DNA of 64,000 nt from Candidatus Altimarinota bacterium. GTDB taxonomy: Bacteria > Patescibacteriota > Gracilibacteria > UBA1369 > LOWO2-01-FULL-3. Location of the stretch: assembly GCA_023231115.1 (NCBI GenBank), contig JALNWA010000001.1, forward strand, positions 62,001-126,000, in the 5' to 3' direction. Position 1 is the stretch's first letter, and each line of letters begins with the position of its first letter. The notes below the pieces were generated by a model. The model saw only the letters and a program-made list of their open reading frames with translations, did not search any database and had not been told where the DNA came from. Of the stretch, positions 9,331 to 17,567 are shown piece after piece. A program made the position numbers and the translations under genes.

Positions 9331-10142
9331 AACAATATTTGGAATTAGTAAAAGAAGTTTTGGAAAATGGAGTCGAAAAAAAAGACAGAACAGGAACGGG
9401 AACTATCTCAATTTTCGGTACGCAAAAAAGATACGATTTGCGCGAAGGATTTCCGATGGTTACAACAAAAAAAGTTAGCTACGCAGGAATTTTAAGAGAG
9501 TTACTTTGGTTTTTAAAAGGGTCTACAAACATCAACGATGAATTAACAGAGCACACTCCGATTTGGGATGCATGGGCGGACAAAGACGGAAACTTGGGGC
9601 CTATTTACGGCTACCAATGGAGAAAATGGGAGAAATTTACTTTGGATGAAGATCAGAAAACATATAAAAAAAGCCACATTGATCAAATTCAAATAGCGAT
9701 AGATACAATAAAAAATAATCCTGATTCACGAAGAATAATTGTAAATGCGTGGAATGTTGCGGACTTGGATAGAATGGCTTTACCTCCTTGTCACGCATTC
9801 TTCCAATTTTACGTTGTAGGAGAGTTTTTGGACGTACAGCTCTATCAGAGAAGTGCGGATGTCGCGCTTGGCGTACCATACAATATTGCGAGCTATGCGA
9901 CGCTTTTGATGATGGTCGCACAGGAATGTAACTTAACTCCAAGATATTTCGTTCATACAACTGGAGATACACACATTTATTCAAATCATTTGGATGGAAT
10001 AAAAGAACAAATAAAAAGACCGACACACAAATTACCGCAGTTGGTTATAGCAAAAAAACCTTTTTGGGATTTAAAATTCGAAGATTTCGAATTAAAAAAT
10101 TACGAGCACGAGGCATTTATAAAATTTGCAGTAGCTGTATAA
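9327..10142 (+). CDS. thyA: Thymidylate synthase ThyA
   Basis: Methylates dUMP to dTMP with methylene-tetrahydrofolate. The catalytic cysteine is C155 in [14 protein letters not shown]; the phosphate-binding arginines are in [11 protein letters not shown], and the folate segment [12 protein letters not shown] is present. At 271 residues it is close to the E. coli length. Placed between dcd and folA, it forms a complete dCTP-to-dTMP and folate-recycling module. Confidence 0.97.
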   Translation: MKQYLELVKEVLENGVEKKDRTGTGTISIFGTQKRYDLREGFPMVTTKKVSYAGILRELLWFLKGSTNINDELTEHTPIWDAWADKDGNLGPIYGYQWRKWEKFTLDEDQKTYKKSHIDQIQIAIDTIKNNPDSRRIIVNAWNVADLDRMALPPCHAFFQFYVVGEFLDVQLYQRSADVALGVPYNIASYATLLMMVAQECNLTPRYFVHTTGDTHIYSNHLDGIKEQIKRPTHKLPQLVIAKKPFWDLKFEDFELKNYEHEAFIKFAVAV

Positions 10143-10149
10143 TAAAGTC

Positions 10150-10668
10150 ATGAGTAATAAAGAAGTTTACATAATAGTCGCAGTGGACTGCAAAAATGGC
10201 ATAGGAAAGGACAATCTAATGCCATGGCATTTCAAAAAAGAAACGCAATATTTCAAAGAAATCACAACAGCGGTCAAAGATCCAAGCAAAAAAAACATGG
10301 TAATCATGGGCAAAAATACTTGGTATTCTTTACCTGAAAAATATCGTCCGCTAAAAGATCGAAAAAATGTAGTGCTAACACGCGACGCATCTCTAAAAAT
10401 AGAAGGAGTTGAAGTAAGTTCTTCTCTAGAGGATGCCGTAAATTTAGCAGGGGATGACATCGAAACAATCTTCATAATCGGCGGTGCAACTCTTTTTCAG
10501 GAATCTTTATCCTATCCAAACCTCACAGGACTTTACATAACATTCGTTGAAAAAGAATACGAATGCGATACGCATTTTCCTGAGATCCCAGCCAAATTCT
10601 CAAACAAACAACTCCTAAAAGAAGACGAAGAAAACGGCGTTAAATTCAAATTCATGTTATATAAATAA
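10150..10668 (+). CDS. folA: Dihydrofolate reductase
   Basis: Regenerates tetrahydrofolate used by ThyA. The N-terminal VAVDCKNGIGKDNLMPWHF is the substrate loop; the usual active-site aspartate position is taken by a glutamate (KKETQYFK), as in eukaryotic enzymes. NMVIMGKNTWYSLP and FIIGGATLFQE bind NADPH. It is 172 residues and ends the run; its stop is directly followed by the inverted-repeat element at 10669. Confidence 0.94.
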   Translation: MSNKEVYIIVAVDCKNGIGKDNLMPWHFKKETQYFKEITTAVKDPSKKNMVIMGKNTWYSLPEKYRPLKDRKNVVLTRDASLKIEGVEVSSSLEDAVNLAGDDIETIFIIGGATLFQESLSYPNLTGLYITFVEKEYECDTHFPEIPAKFSNKQLLKEDEENGVKFKFMLYK

Positions 10669-10848
10669 GGCTTTGGCGAAACAGTTATAAAAGCTTGGTG
10701 TATTTAAATTTTTATGACTTACTAAACCTGTTGCTTATGCATGCATATGCAACATTTGAGAGCCCGTACATGTTAGGGCTCTCAAATAGTTTAGTGGAAT
10801 GAAAATTTAAATATACCAAGCTTTTCTTTGGCTTATTTCGCCAAAGCC
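10669..10848. repeat. 180-bp cloverleaf-like inverted-repeat element between convergent genes
   Basis: Nested inverted repeats: 13-bp ends (10669-10681 with 10836-10848, perfect), a 24-bp arm (10689-10712 with 10802-10825, one mismatch), ACTAAAC (10721-10727) with GTTTAGT (10789-10795), and inside these two hairpins: a near-perfect 24-nt palindrome at 10730-10753 and a 12-bp stem at 10754-10765 with 10776-10787. Together they can fold into a cloverleaf. The right end covers the last four codons and the stop of the dsbA-like gene. It may be a double terminator, a structured RNA or a miniature mobile element. Confidence 0.7.
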
Positions 10849-11576
10849 GCATCAATGACTTGTTCGTAAGCCTCAACGCTGTACATTCCGTCCATCATAT
10901 AGCCGTTTATTAAGAAGCCAGGAGTTCCTCTAAATCCAAGATCCGCGGCATCTTGAGCATCTTTTGCGATTTCATCTTTAAATTTATCGGTAGCTACACA
11001 AGAATCGAATTCAGTTAGATTTGCTCCAGCCTTACCTGCTGATTTCCTCAAGCTTTCTGCCGTCATTTCTTCTGTAAGTGCTGACGCGAAAATATTTTCA
11101 TGCATTGCAAAGAACATTTCATCTCCGCCTTGATCTTTTGCACACTCAGTTGCAAGAGCCGCAGGATAAGCCATCGGATGGATTGAAGTAAGTGGAAGAT
11201 CTCTATAAACAAAATTCATTTTTCCTGTATCTATATATTTTGTTTTAAGCGCTCCAAAAACTTCTTCGTGGAATCTTTGGCAAACAGGACATTGATAATC
11301 AGAAAATTCAATCATAGTAACTTTAGCTCCGCTATCCCCTAAAACCGCATCATCATCAGTAAAATCACCTGTAACTACAGTCCCTGTTTTATCTTCAGGT
11401 TGAGCCGCTTGTTGTTTTGTAATAAATGCTTTTATTCCTTCTTCAACTCTCGCATTGAAAACGTCGGTAGTCATCTGATTGCTATATTCATATCCGAAAA
11501 ACACAAGCGCTCCGGAAATAAGTACAGAACCTATAAGAATAGAAATAGGAAGAAATTTGTTTGAAAGTTTTTTCAT
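10833..11576 (-). CDS. DsbA-family thiol oxidoreductase, membrane-anchored
   Basis: An extracytoplasmic thioredoxin-fold protein of 247 residues. An N-terminal hydrophobic anchor (about residues 9-29) is followed by a linker and a DSBA domain with the active-site pair C96-P-V-C99 (SDYQCPVCQRFHEEV) and the cis-proline region RGTPGFLING. This is the BdbD/DsbA_4 type that oxidises cysteines of exported proteins. Its last codons form the right arm of the inverted-repeat element described at 10669. Confidence 0.88.
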   Translation of the reverse strand: MKKLSNKFLPISILIGSVLISGALVFFGYEYSNQMTTDVFNARVEEGIKAFITKQQAAQPEDKTGTVVTGDFTDDDAVLGDSGAKVTMIEFSDYQCPVCQRFHEEVFGALKTKYIDTGKMNFVYRDLPLTSIHPMAYPAALATECAKDQGGDEMFFAMHENIFASALTEEMTAESLRKSAGKAGANLTEFDSCVATDKFKDEIAKDAQDAADLGFRGTPGFLINGYMMDGMYSVEAYEQVIDAALAK

Positions 11577-11597
11577 ATTTTTTATTTATTTAATTAA

Positions 11598-12692
11598 TTA
11601 ATTTAAGAAATCAAATTTTTTATCGCACCATTTTGTCTTTGAGTAGACCTTTTTGCCGTCAAAATATATTTCCGCATCCGCCCACTTGAAATTAAATATC
11701 AAATCCCAATGTATGCTCGAATCATTTCCATTTGGGCACTCATCATAACATTTGCCCAACGCCATATGCAAACTTTTGCCCATTTTTTCATCAAAAAGAA
11801 TTTGACGCGTCCATGTTTTTATCTGATCATTAAGCCCAAAAGCGAACTCTCCAAAATATCTTGAGCCTTTATCTGTATCAAGAAGTTTTGTAAGTGCAAT
11901 TTTGTGATCGGAATCAGACTCAACAACTTTTCCGTCTTTAAGCGTAAGTTTTACCCAATTAAAATCATGTGATTGATAATGAGTAGGTACATTATATTTT
12001 ATAACTCCATTCACAGAGTCGCGAACAGGAGAAGTGAAAATTTCCCCATCCGGCAAATTACATTTTCCGCAGCAGGTAATCCATTTTTGTCCCGCAACAG
12101 AAACTTCCAAATCCGTTTCTTCTCCGGTAATTCTTATTTTTTTTACTTTTTTTACAAGCTCTATAAATTTTTCCTGCAGTTTTTCTTCTTTTTTCCAATC
12201 GAGCAAACAACTGTCCAAAATAAAATCCTCCCATTCTTCTAGGCTTCTGTTAGCCATTATTGCAGAAGAATTTGTGGGGTAGGCAAGCAAACACCATCTC
12301 TTTTTATGCAAAATATCGCTCAATGGTTTTCGCGCTTCTTGGGAAATATTAAGTTTTTCAAAATCAACTTCTTTGAGTTCATAAGGATTTGTGTCCGCAA
12401 GAATTTGAACCATAGCGTCATAACTATCTGCAACTTGTTTATCCAAATCACTCAAATGTTTTAGCTGATTTATGTCTGCATTTTTGAAAAATATTTTGCT
12501 AAGTTCATCATTTGAAAAACGAACATCGATAGCAATTGCCCCGGCTTTTACACATTCTTCATAAATTTCTTTTAGCAGGGGATAGCTCTCAAATCCGTAT
12601 CCTCTCAGCAAAATCCTCTCACCTTTTTTCAAAGCGATTGAATAATTTACAACAATATCAGCAAGTTTTTTTAATTTGTATTTGTCTATCAT
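11598..12692 (-). CDS. M29 family aminopeptidase
   Basis: A metal-dependent aminopeptidase of the thermophilic AmpS/AmpT family. The ATG at 12692 (MIDKYKLKKLADIVV) is preferred over an upstream TTG. Conserved features: KKGERILLRG near the N-terminus, NLPDGEIFTSPV, GEFAFGLN, KSLHMALGKCY and SSIHWDLIFNF, which hold the Glu, Glu, His, His and Asp metal ligands. Cytoplasmic peptide recycling is the likely role. About 364 residues, slightly shorter than the usual ~400. Confidence 0.88.
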   Translation of the reverse strand: MIDKYKLKKLADIVVNYSIALKKGERILLRGYGFESYPLLKEIYEECVKAGAIAIDVRFSNDELSKIFFKNADINQLKHLSDLDKQVADSYDAMVQILADTNPYELKEVDFEKLNISQEARKPLSDILHKKRWCLLAYPTNSSAIMANRSLEEWEDFILDSCLLDWKKEEKLQEKFIELVKKVKKIRITGEETDLEVSVAGQKWITCCGKCNLPDGEIFTSPVRDSVNGVIKYNVPTHYQSHDFNWVKLTLKDGKVVESDSDHKIALTKLLDTDKGSRYFGEFAFGLNDQIKTWTRQILFDEKMGKSLHMALGKCYDECPNGNDSSIHWDLIFNFKWADAEIYFDGKKVYSKTKWCDKKFDFLN

Positions 12693-12761
12693 GCGGGCAT
12701 TATACAAAAAAACATTGATTTATAAAAGCCATACCCGTAAAATCTCCATGTAAAACTCCAA

Positions 12762-12836
12762 GCCGGGGTAGCTCATTGGTAGAGCAGTGGATTGAAAATC
12801 CACGTGTAGGCAGTCCGATTCTGCCCCTCGGCACCA
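12762..12836 (+). tRNA. tRNA-Phe (anticodon GAA)
   Basis: A full cloverleaf: acceptor GCCGGGG paired with the 3' strand CCCTCGGC region, D arm GCTC/GAGC, anticodon stem GTGGA/TCCAC with loop TTGAAAA (anticodon GAA), T arm GGCAG/CTGCC, discriminator A and an encoded CCA at 12834-12836. It stands alone and is followed by a lipoprotein gene on the other strand. Confidence 0.96.
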
Positions 12837-12867
12837 CTTTTAAAACTGAAAAATCCACATCCCGATT

Positions 12868-13779
12868 TTACCAATCGTCTCTTCTCCAATCGTCGTCCCT
12901 TCTTCGATCATCATCCCTTCTTCTATCGTCGTCTCTTCTTCGATCCTCATCTCTTCTTCGATCTTCCTCTCTTCTTCTGTCTTCCTGTTTTTTTTGACGG
13001 TCATTGTCCGCATCCGTCTTGAAAGCGACTAATAAAATAAATACGCGATCGTCGACATCAGATTCTTCGACATTCATCGTCCAAGTATCTCCCGCTATAT
13101 TTACAATAGGCCTATTTGCATGCATTGCTGGCGTACCATCAGAATTCATGACGGCAAAATTGGTCGTCAAAAAAGATACAGCCTCTGAGGTGGCGATAAC
13201 TTTTTCATCAGGACTCATTATTCTATATGATGTTTTAATGCCAAAGCCAAGCATGCTTTCTATCACATTTTCTTGAATTGTGGCTATTTCATGATCGCTA
13301 CAATCACTCACTTCTACTTTATTCCCCCATGAAAAAATGGCACGTCTTGCTTTAGCCAAACAGTTTCCTGTTTCATCAGAGTAAGTATAGCTGGGAGTTA
13401 ATGAAATAATTTTTTTAACAACATTTCCGGCTTCTCTTCCGTCTTTTTCAACCGAAAAAGTTGGAAGAATGGTTACAACTTTTTCATCAACAACATAATG
13501 CGTGTTAGTTCTTTCGGCCCTTGGATAAACAGGTAAAGGAGCAGTAGGTAAAGGAATCACGGGAGCAACAGGAACTTCATGAGTTTCGGGAGTTGCAACA
13601 TGTTCATCAACGATATTAGGAATGTTTGGTCTTACAGGTTCCTCAACGGGTCTGCAGGCAGTAATTAACGATGCAGATAAAATAGTCCTTAATAGAAGTG
13701 ATTGATAAGCTCCTTTTGCATGTGGCCTAGGGGCAATTCCCAATATATTTTCGCCGATTTTATTTACTGATGACAACAT
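12868..13779 (-). CDS. Lipoprotein with Arg/Asp-rich tandem-repeat tail
   Basis: Not a family I recognise. The ATG at 13779 (MLSSVNKIG) is chosen; a hydrophobic stretch leads to LITACRPVEEP, a plausible lipobox with the lipid-accepting cysteine. A Pro-rich linker follows, then a globular part with conserved-looking Cys residues (NCLAKARRAIFSWG, VSDCSDHE). The last ~45 residues are a charged repeat of units like DRRRDD, with D/E drifting along the array and Trp at the end. The stop lies 32 bp from the tRNA-Phe 3' end. It may bind nucleic acid or polyanions outside the cell, but that is a guess. Confidence 0.65.
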   Translation of the reverse strand: MLSSVNKIGENILGIAPRPHAKGAYQSLLLRTILSASLITACRPVEEPVRPNIPNIVDEHVATPETHEVPVAPVIPLPTAPLPVYPRAERTNTHYVVDEKVVTILPTFSVEKDGREAGNVVKKIISLTPSYTYSDETGNCLAKARRAIFSWGNKVEVSDCSDHEIATIQENVIESMLGFGIKTSYRIMSPDEKVIATSEAVSFLTTNFAVMNSDGTPAMHANRPIVNIAGDTWTMNVEESDVDDRVFILLVAFKTDADNDRQKKQEDRRREEDRRRDEDRRRDDDRRRDDDRRRDDDWRRDDW

Positions 13780-13833
13780 AGTGATTTCATTATAGTGGCC
13801 AATGATAAAGCACCACCTCATATTGTGTCAAAT

Positions 13834-13852
13834 GTAGCTCATTGGTAGAGCA
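13834..13852 (+). other. tRNA D-arm-like fragment
   Basis: Nineteen bases (GTAGCTCATTGGTAGAGCA) are identical to bases 12768-12786 of the tRNA-Phe gene, covering positions 8 to 26 of a tRNA. No matching acceptor or anticodon stem can be formed around them. It looks like the 5' remnant of a decayed or interrupted tRNA gene and lies 12 bp from the end of the next CDS. Confidence 0.55.
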
Positions 13853-13864
13853 TTGGTGTTTTCC

Positions 13865-15049
13865 TTACACTCTCTCGATTACCCTCGTAATACCATCGGA
13901 GATTATCCGCAGAGTATCTCCAAGTTTAAAGAGAAAAGACCGAGGAGAATCACCTAATTCGACAAATCCATAATCACAACGTAAACAAGCTTGAGCAAAA
14001 CGAGTGTTCTGATGAGACAGTGCTGGCTTGGAGGGGAGCGCGTATCCGCGAATGTTTTGGAGTTGTTCAGTCAATTTCAATTTTGGCGTTGCACCCCAAG
14101 GATAAAGTGATAAGAAGTACAGCAAAGAAGGGTTATGCTCTTCAAATCTAACAGCTTCATCGCGTTCCTCTACTTGCAAGTGAGGCAGAGAAATGCCCTC
14201 TTTAGGTGTTATTCCCATAATCCTTCCCCCAAATTCTTCTATGCAAGGGTCATAGCCTCCCAATGTAAAATCAGCAATTCTTCGAGGAGCAAAAGCACGT
14301 ATCTGTAATAGCCAGTCTGGCTTGTCCTTGCGACTGGCTCCCTCATATTGATACGCCATATCCTCATGATCCAAAACCCCTGCCTCTTCAACAATACGTC
14401 TAATCATCATGGCATTTTCGAGGCGCGACGACGAAAAATGGGACTCATTTTCACGCATAGGTAAAGCACCTTCATAATTCATGGTTCCCGTAACGCTTTC
14501 ATTAAGTTCCTCATACGTATCACCTCTATCAACGAGAGGTTTGTAGACATCCACCATAGTGATTTTCGGGCGATTTGGATGTTCAGTTATAGTGGAGAGG
14601 GGATAATCAAATTGTGGTGAAAACGAAACAGTTACATTAGCTGGATCAAATTTAATACCCTCTTTTTCAGCATATCTCCTAAGTCTTGGATTTTCGCACT
14701 CATCCATGAGTGAATCGGCAACACCTCCGGGATAAGAAGGATTATCAAGTAAGTGAACAGGAAAATCACGCATCGTAGGCATTGCATCAACAAGTCCGTC
14801 AAAATCACCAAAACCTTTCAAACTTGTTCGAGCGATGAATTTATTAACTCCAAGTTCTCTGCAGGCTGTCTTTACACCACCTGCAATCCCTCGGTCGATT
14901 TGTCGATTAACAAGATCCTGAAGATTGGCAATCTCCATAGGTGGAACTAAATCAGCACCATTAGGCACCCGTTCTCGAAAATAAAGTAACGGACCATGCT
15001 TGCCACCATATTCCTCTATGTATCCCTTAAACTGCTCGTTCATATACAT
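13865..15049 (-). CDS. PPDK/PEP-synthase N-terminal-like (ATP-grasp-like) protein
   Basis: A 394-residue protein of uncertain function. The stretch FIARTSLKGFGDFDGLVDA and, later, EDMAYQY...DWLLQIRAFAP resemble the paired signatures at both ends of the PPDK_N ATP-binding domain (VRSS...D and DIEWA...LYLLQSRP). No phosphohistidine or PEP-binding domain follows, so it is not a full synthase. G+C is visibly higher (about 47-50% in sampled lines against about 32% in core genes), which suggests transfer. It is flanked on both sides by tRNA-like fragments. The ATP-grasp assignment is a weak inference from motif shape. Confidence 0.45.
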   Translation of the reverse strand: MYMNEQFKGYIEEYGGKHGPLLYFRERVPNGADLVPPMEIANLQDLVNRQIDRGIAGGVKTACRELGVNKFIARTSLKGFGDFDGLVDAMPTMRDFPVHLLDNPSYPGGVADSLMDECENPRLRRYAEKEGIKFDPANVTVSFSPQFDYPLSTITEHPNRPKITMVDVYKPLVDRGDTYEELNESVTGTMNYEGALPMRENESHFSSSRLENAMMIRRIVEEAGVLDHEDMAYQYEGASRKDKPDWLLQIRAFAPRRIADFTLGGYDPCIEEFGGRIMGITPKEGISLPHLQVEERDEAVRFEEHNPSLLYFLSLYPWGATPKLKLTEQLQNIRGYALPSKPALSHQNTRFAQACLRCDYGFVELGDSPRSFLFKLGDTLRIISDGITRVIERV

Positions 15050-15100
15050 GCAAATATAAGGCCATATTAAATCAAATCTCAGAAAATAAGTCTATAGATT

Positions 15101-15147
15101 TCACGTGTAGTATAGTCCGAACGTCCTCTACGACTACGCACCACTTC
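15101..15147 (+). other. tRNA 3'-half-like fragment
   Basis: CACGTGTAG, AGTCCGA and GCACCACTT occur in the same order as in the 3' half of tRNA-Phe (12811-12839), and similarity continues past the CCA into the flank. GTGTAGT at 15105 can pair with ACTACGC at 15133 to give an acceptor-like stem ending in A-CCA. No complete tRNA can be folded. It looks like the 3' remnant matching the 5' remnant at 13834. Confidence 0.45.
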
Positions 15148-15236
15148 TTGTAAAACAGATTTGATATTTTAGTTTTGATTTATCTCAGCCTTTTAGACTA
15201 AGATATAAAAAATAGCCCTATCCTTTATCAAAACCT

Positions 15237-16826
15237 ATGGAAAATTTGACCGACTCAACGCAACCATCAACACAACCTCCTGTACAGCAAGTACAACCGC
15301 TAATTCCACAGCCAACTCCCGAAAATCAATCACAAAAAACTATTATAAAAATCTCAATAGCGGTTTTAGCTGTCATTTTGATTGCGGTCGGAGGATTTTT
15401 TCTTTATCAAAAATTCTTTAATACTGCACAAGCACATTTTCTGCCACCGGAATTCGACAAATATGCAGTTGGGGCTGATGCTTCAGCGTTCATAATAATT
15501 CGCAACGACGAAAACACCACCAACTTTATCAAAACTTTGGGGCTACCAATCCAAGACAAAGTGAGCAGTTTTAAAAATGCGCTCCTTGTATCTAAAAATA
15601 GTAATCAAAAAGAATCCATTCAGGCAACTCTACAATTCACTTCACCTGAGGCGGCGGACGATATGAAAAATTTTATAGAATCTCAATCAAATCCTTTACT
15701 CGAAGATACAGATATTGTCTCAAAAGATGGATTCCTCATTCTAAGCCAAAAAACTGCAGGCGATTTTGAGGGATCTTTCTATGATAATCCAAATTTAGCG
15801 AAATTAAATGGCGATATTTTTGACAATCAATTCCTTTTTTACTTTGATGTAAAAGAAAATGCGAGTCTTCTTAATATTATTGGAGTATCTGTCGGTATGG
15901 CTTATTTGCAACCATCAGTCCCAAGTGGAATATTTCCTGTCGCTTCAGCATCAGGATTTATTAATGCTGAAGACAATCCAAGTATGATCATAGAACCTGC
16001 GAACGAAATTTCCATGCAATCCAAATTAATGTACATGGCGTCTCTGGCAAAAAACAATATTTTTTATATAAAAATCGACGACAAAACTCTAAGTGTCGGA
16101 ATGGCCACAAACATAATGAGCAAAGATGAGTTTATGGCTTTGGACAGCAGTATTATGCCGGGTACACCAAGCGATAAAGGAAGTTATTATACAGAAATAA
16201 TTAAGTCGTTTGATGAGACAATTCCTGAGTTAAAAAGCATTATAAATCAGTTACTAGCAACTCAAGAGATCCTTTCTTCGAAGTTTGATGTTTCGTTTAA
16301 AGAAACAATTTTTGATTTAAAATTAGAAATGTCTTTGTCGGACTTGCAAGAATTAATCAAGGGTCTTCAGGGCTCTCTTTCAGAGGCACCAAAAAAGGGC
16401 AGAGATACTGCAAGGATAGCAGATGTTCAAAGAATTGAAATGGCACTAGTAAGCTCAAATTTAGAGGGCAATCCATATCCTGCAAATTCACAATGTGTTG
16501 AAAAAATCACTGAAATCTCAGAAAGCTTTTCGGAGGAAATTGGTATTCCAAGCGATCAATCCGGTCCACAAAGTTTTGGCTCAATAACTTGCGAAAAAGG
16601 ATATTATTACCAAGCGATTCCAAAGGTCGGATTCCTTCTATGGGCAAAATTAGAGGTTCCGGATAACGGAAATTTTGATAAAACTCCGGATCAAGTAAAT
16701 ACGGCAAAAGACATCTCTCTTGGCCAAAGTGGAAATTTTTACGTTGTCTTCCTAAGAGACGACTCTGTCGGATCAAGCAGTTCTACTACGCCAATCACCT
16801 CCGAAGTTAAGAAGGTTAAGCGTTAA
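15237..16826 (+). CDS. One-pass membrane protein with C-terminal pilin-like segment
   Basis: A 529-residue protein with a Pro/Gln-rich cytoplasmic start, one membrane helix (about residues 35-58, IIKISIAVLAVILIAVGGFF) and a large outside part I do not recognise. Near residues 380-500 the sequence KKGRDTARIADVQRIEMAL, then NPYP, a CVEKITE segment and a C-containing strand resembles the region just after the helix in type IV pilin-like proteins of this lineage, but here without its own N-terminal methylation helix. A surface role is likely. Divergent from the 13865 gene. Confidence 0.6.
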   Translation: MENLTDSTQPSTQPPVQQVQPLIPQPTPENQSQKTIIKISIAVLAVILIAVGGFFLYQKFFNTAQAHFLPPEFDKYAVGADASAFIIIRNDENTTNFIKTLGLPIQDKVSSFKNALLVSKNSNQKESIQATLQFTSPEAADDMKNFIESQSNPLLEDTDIVSKDGFLILSQKTAGDFEGSFYDNPNLAKLNGDIFDNQFLFYFDVKENASLLNIIGVSVGMAYLQPSVPSGIFPVASASGFINAEDNPSMIIEPANEISMQSKLMYMASLAKNNIFYIKIDDKTLSVGMATNIMSKDEFMALDSSIMPGTPSDKGSYYTEIIKSFDETIPELKSIINQLLATQEILSSKFDVSFKETIFDLKLEMSLSDLQELIKGLQGSLSEAPKKGRDTARIADVQRIEMALVSSNLEGNPYPANSQCVEKITEISESFSEEIGIPSDQSGPQSFGSITCEKGYYYQAIPKVGFLLWAKLEVPDNGNFDKTPDQVNTAKDISLGQSGNFYVVFLRDDSVGSSSSTTPITSEVKKVKR

Positions 16827-16842
16827 CAATCCGATTTAAAAG

Positions 16843-17033
16843 GCAAATTACAAAAAGAAAACGGACCCTCAAAATATAATTTTAAGAATCCGTTTCCTGG
16901 TGGTAACTTTTGAATAGGATCGCTCCTATCAAAAGAATACCGGAGAGCTGATTTCCATCCGTATAACTTGCGTTATAAAGAGGAATCAGTGGGGCAATTA
17001 AAATATAAAACTTACGTTCCATATCCCAATTGC
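16843..17033 (-). ncRNA. Candidate structured RNA on the minus strand beside hpf
   Basis: Four stems in 190 bp: GCAATT (16994-16999) with AATTGC (17028-17033); CTGATTTCC (16948-16956) with GGAATCAG (16982-16989) enclosing TATAAC-TTGC-GTTATA (16962-16977); GGTA..CTTTTG.ATAGGA-TCGC-TCCTAT.CAAAAG..TACC (16902-16941); and AAACGGA (16859-16865) with TCCGTTT (16889-16895). On the minus strand the last stem is followed by TTTTCTTTTTG, a good intrinsic terminator, and a TATTATATAT -10-like box precedes the first stem. It lies just upstream of the divergent hpf (RaiA-like) gene. The same stems would form in a plus-strand hpf leader, so the strand is an inference. This covers the 299-bp gap between genes. 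Confidence 0.5.
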
Positions 17034-17125
17034 ACATATATAATAACACATTTTACTGAAAAATACAATGGCGCTTTTCTAAAAAAAGACTATTATAAAA
17101 ACGTAATCCATAACAAAAATATCTT

Positions 17126-17503
17126 ATGGAAATAACTTTCTTTCACAAGAACCTAACAAAGGCAGAAGAAAGCTCTTTTGCTGAATATGTGGAAACAAAA
17201 CGGGAGAGTATCGAAAATCTTCTGAATACGTTTCCACAGAATGCGACCCTTATGAGGGCGAACATCGAAAAGTTCGATAAGCACGATGCTTATGAAGTGG
17301 AGTTGTCAGTTATATTGCCGACAAAACAAATTGTCGCAAAAGAAGCCAGCCATTTGATAACGAAAGCGGTAGATCTCGCAAAGGATAGGGTAATTGTGCA
17401 GATTAAAAAGCACATTGCCATGATGAGAAAAGAGAGAAAACACAAGTCTGTTCGAGAAAGAAAGGAGGCGGGAATAGGAATAAAGGAAGAAGTTCTATTC
17501 TAA
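17126..17503 (+). CDS. hpf: Ribosome hibernation factor (HPF/YfiA/RaiA-like)
   Basis: A 125-residue S30EA-type protein that binds the 30S subunit and stops translation in starved cells. The beta-alpha-beta-beta-beta-alpha pattern is clear: MEITFFHKNLTKAEESSFAEY, then the ANIEKFDKHDAYEVELSVILPT strands, then the long C-terminal helix KAVDLAKDRVIVQIKKH. It is the short form without the dimerisation tail. A promoter with TATTATAAA near 17091 precedes it, and a terminator follows at 17520. Confidence 0.85.
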   Translation: MEITFFHKNLTKAEESSFAEYVETKRESIENLLNTFPQNATLMRANIEKFDKHDAYEVELSVILPTKQIVAKEASHLITKAVDLAKDRVIVQIKKHIAMMRKERKHKSVRERKEAGIGIKEEVLF

Positions 17504-17519
17504 AGAAAACACAAAAGAA

Positions 17520-17551
17520 AAGAGTCCCATATTCTGGGGCCCTTTTTTTTT
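17520..17551 (+). terminator. Intrinsic terminator after hpf
   Basis: AAGAGTCCC pairs with GGGGCCCTT (one mismatch, one G-U) around a 7-base loop and is followed by nine T residues (17543-17551). It sits 16 bases after the hpf stop. The gene on the other strand ends 17 bases further on. Confidence 0.8.
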
Positions 17552-17567
17552 GAAAGTAATTTTATAA

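Noticed and set aside
12776..12997. Plus-strand ORF across tRNA-Phe and the repeat region
   Set aside because: It starts inside the tRNA and then reads the antisense of the DRRRDD repeats as Ser/Leu runs.
13834..15147. tRNA gene with a self-splicing intron
   Set aside because: No anticodon stem forms across the two fragments, the acceptor ends do not pair, and the inner ORF is antisense and not a homing endonuclease.
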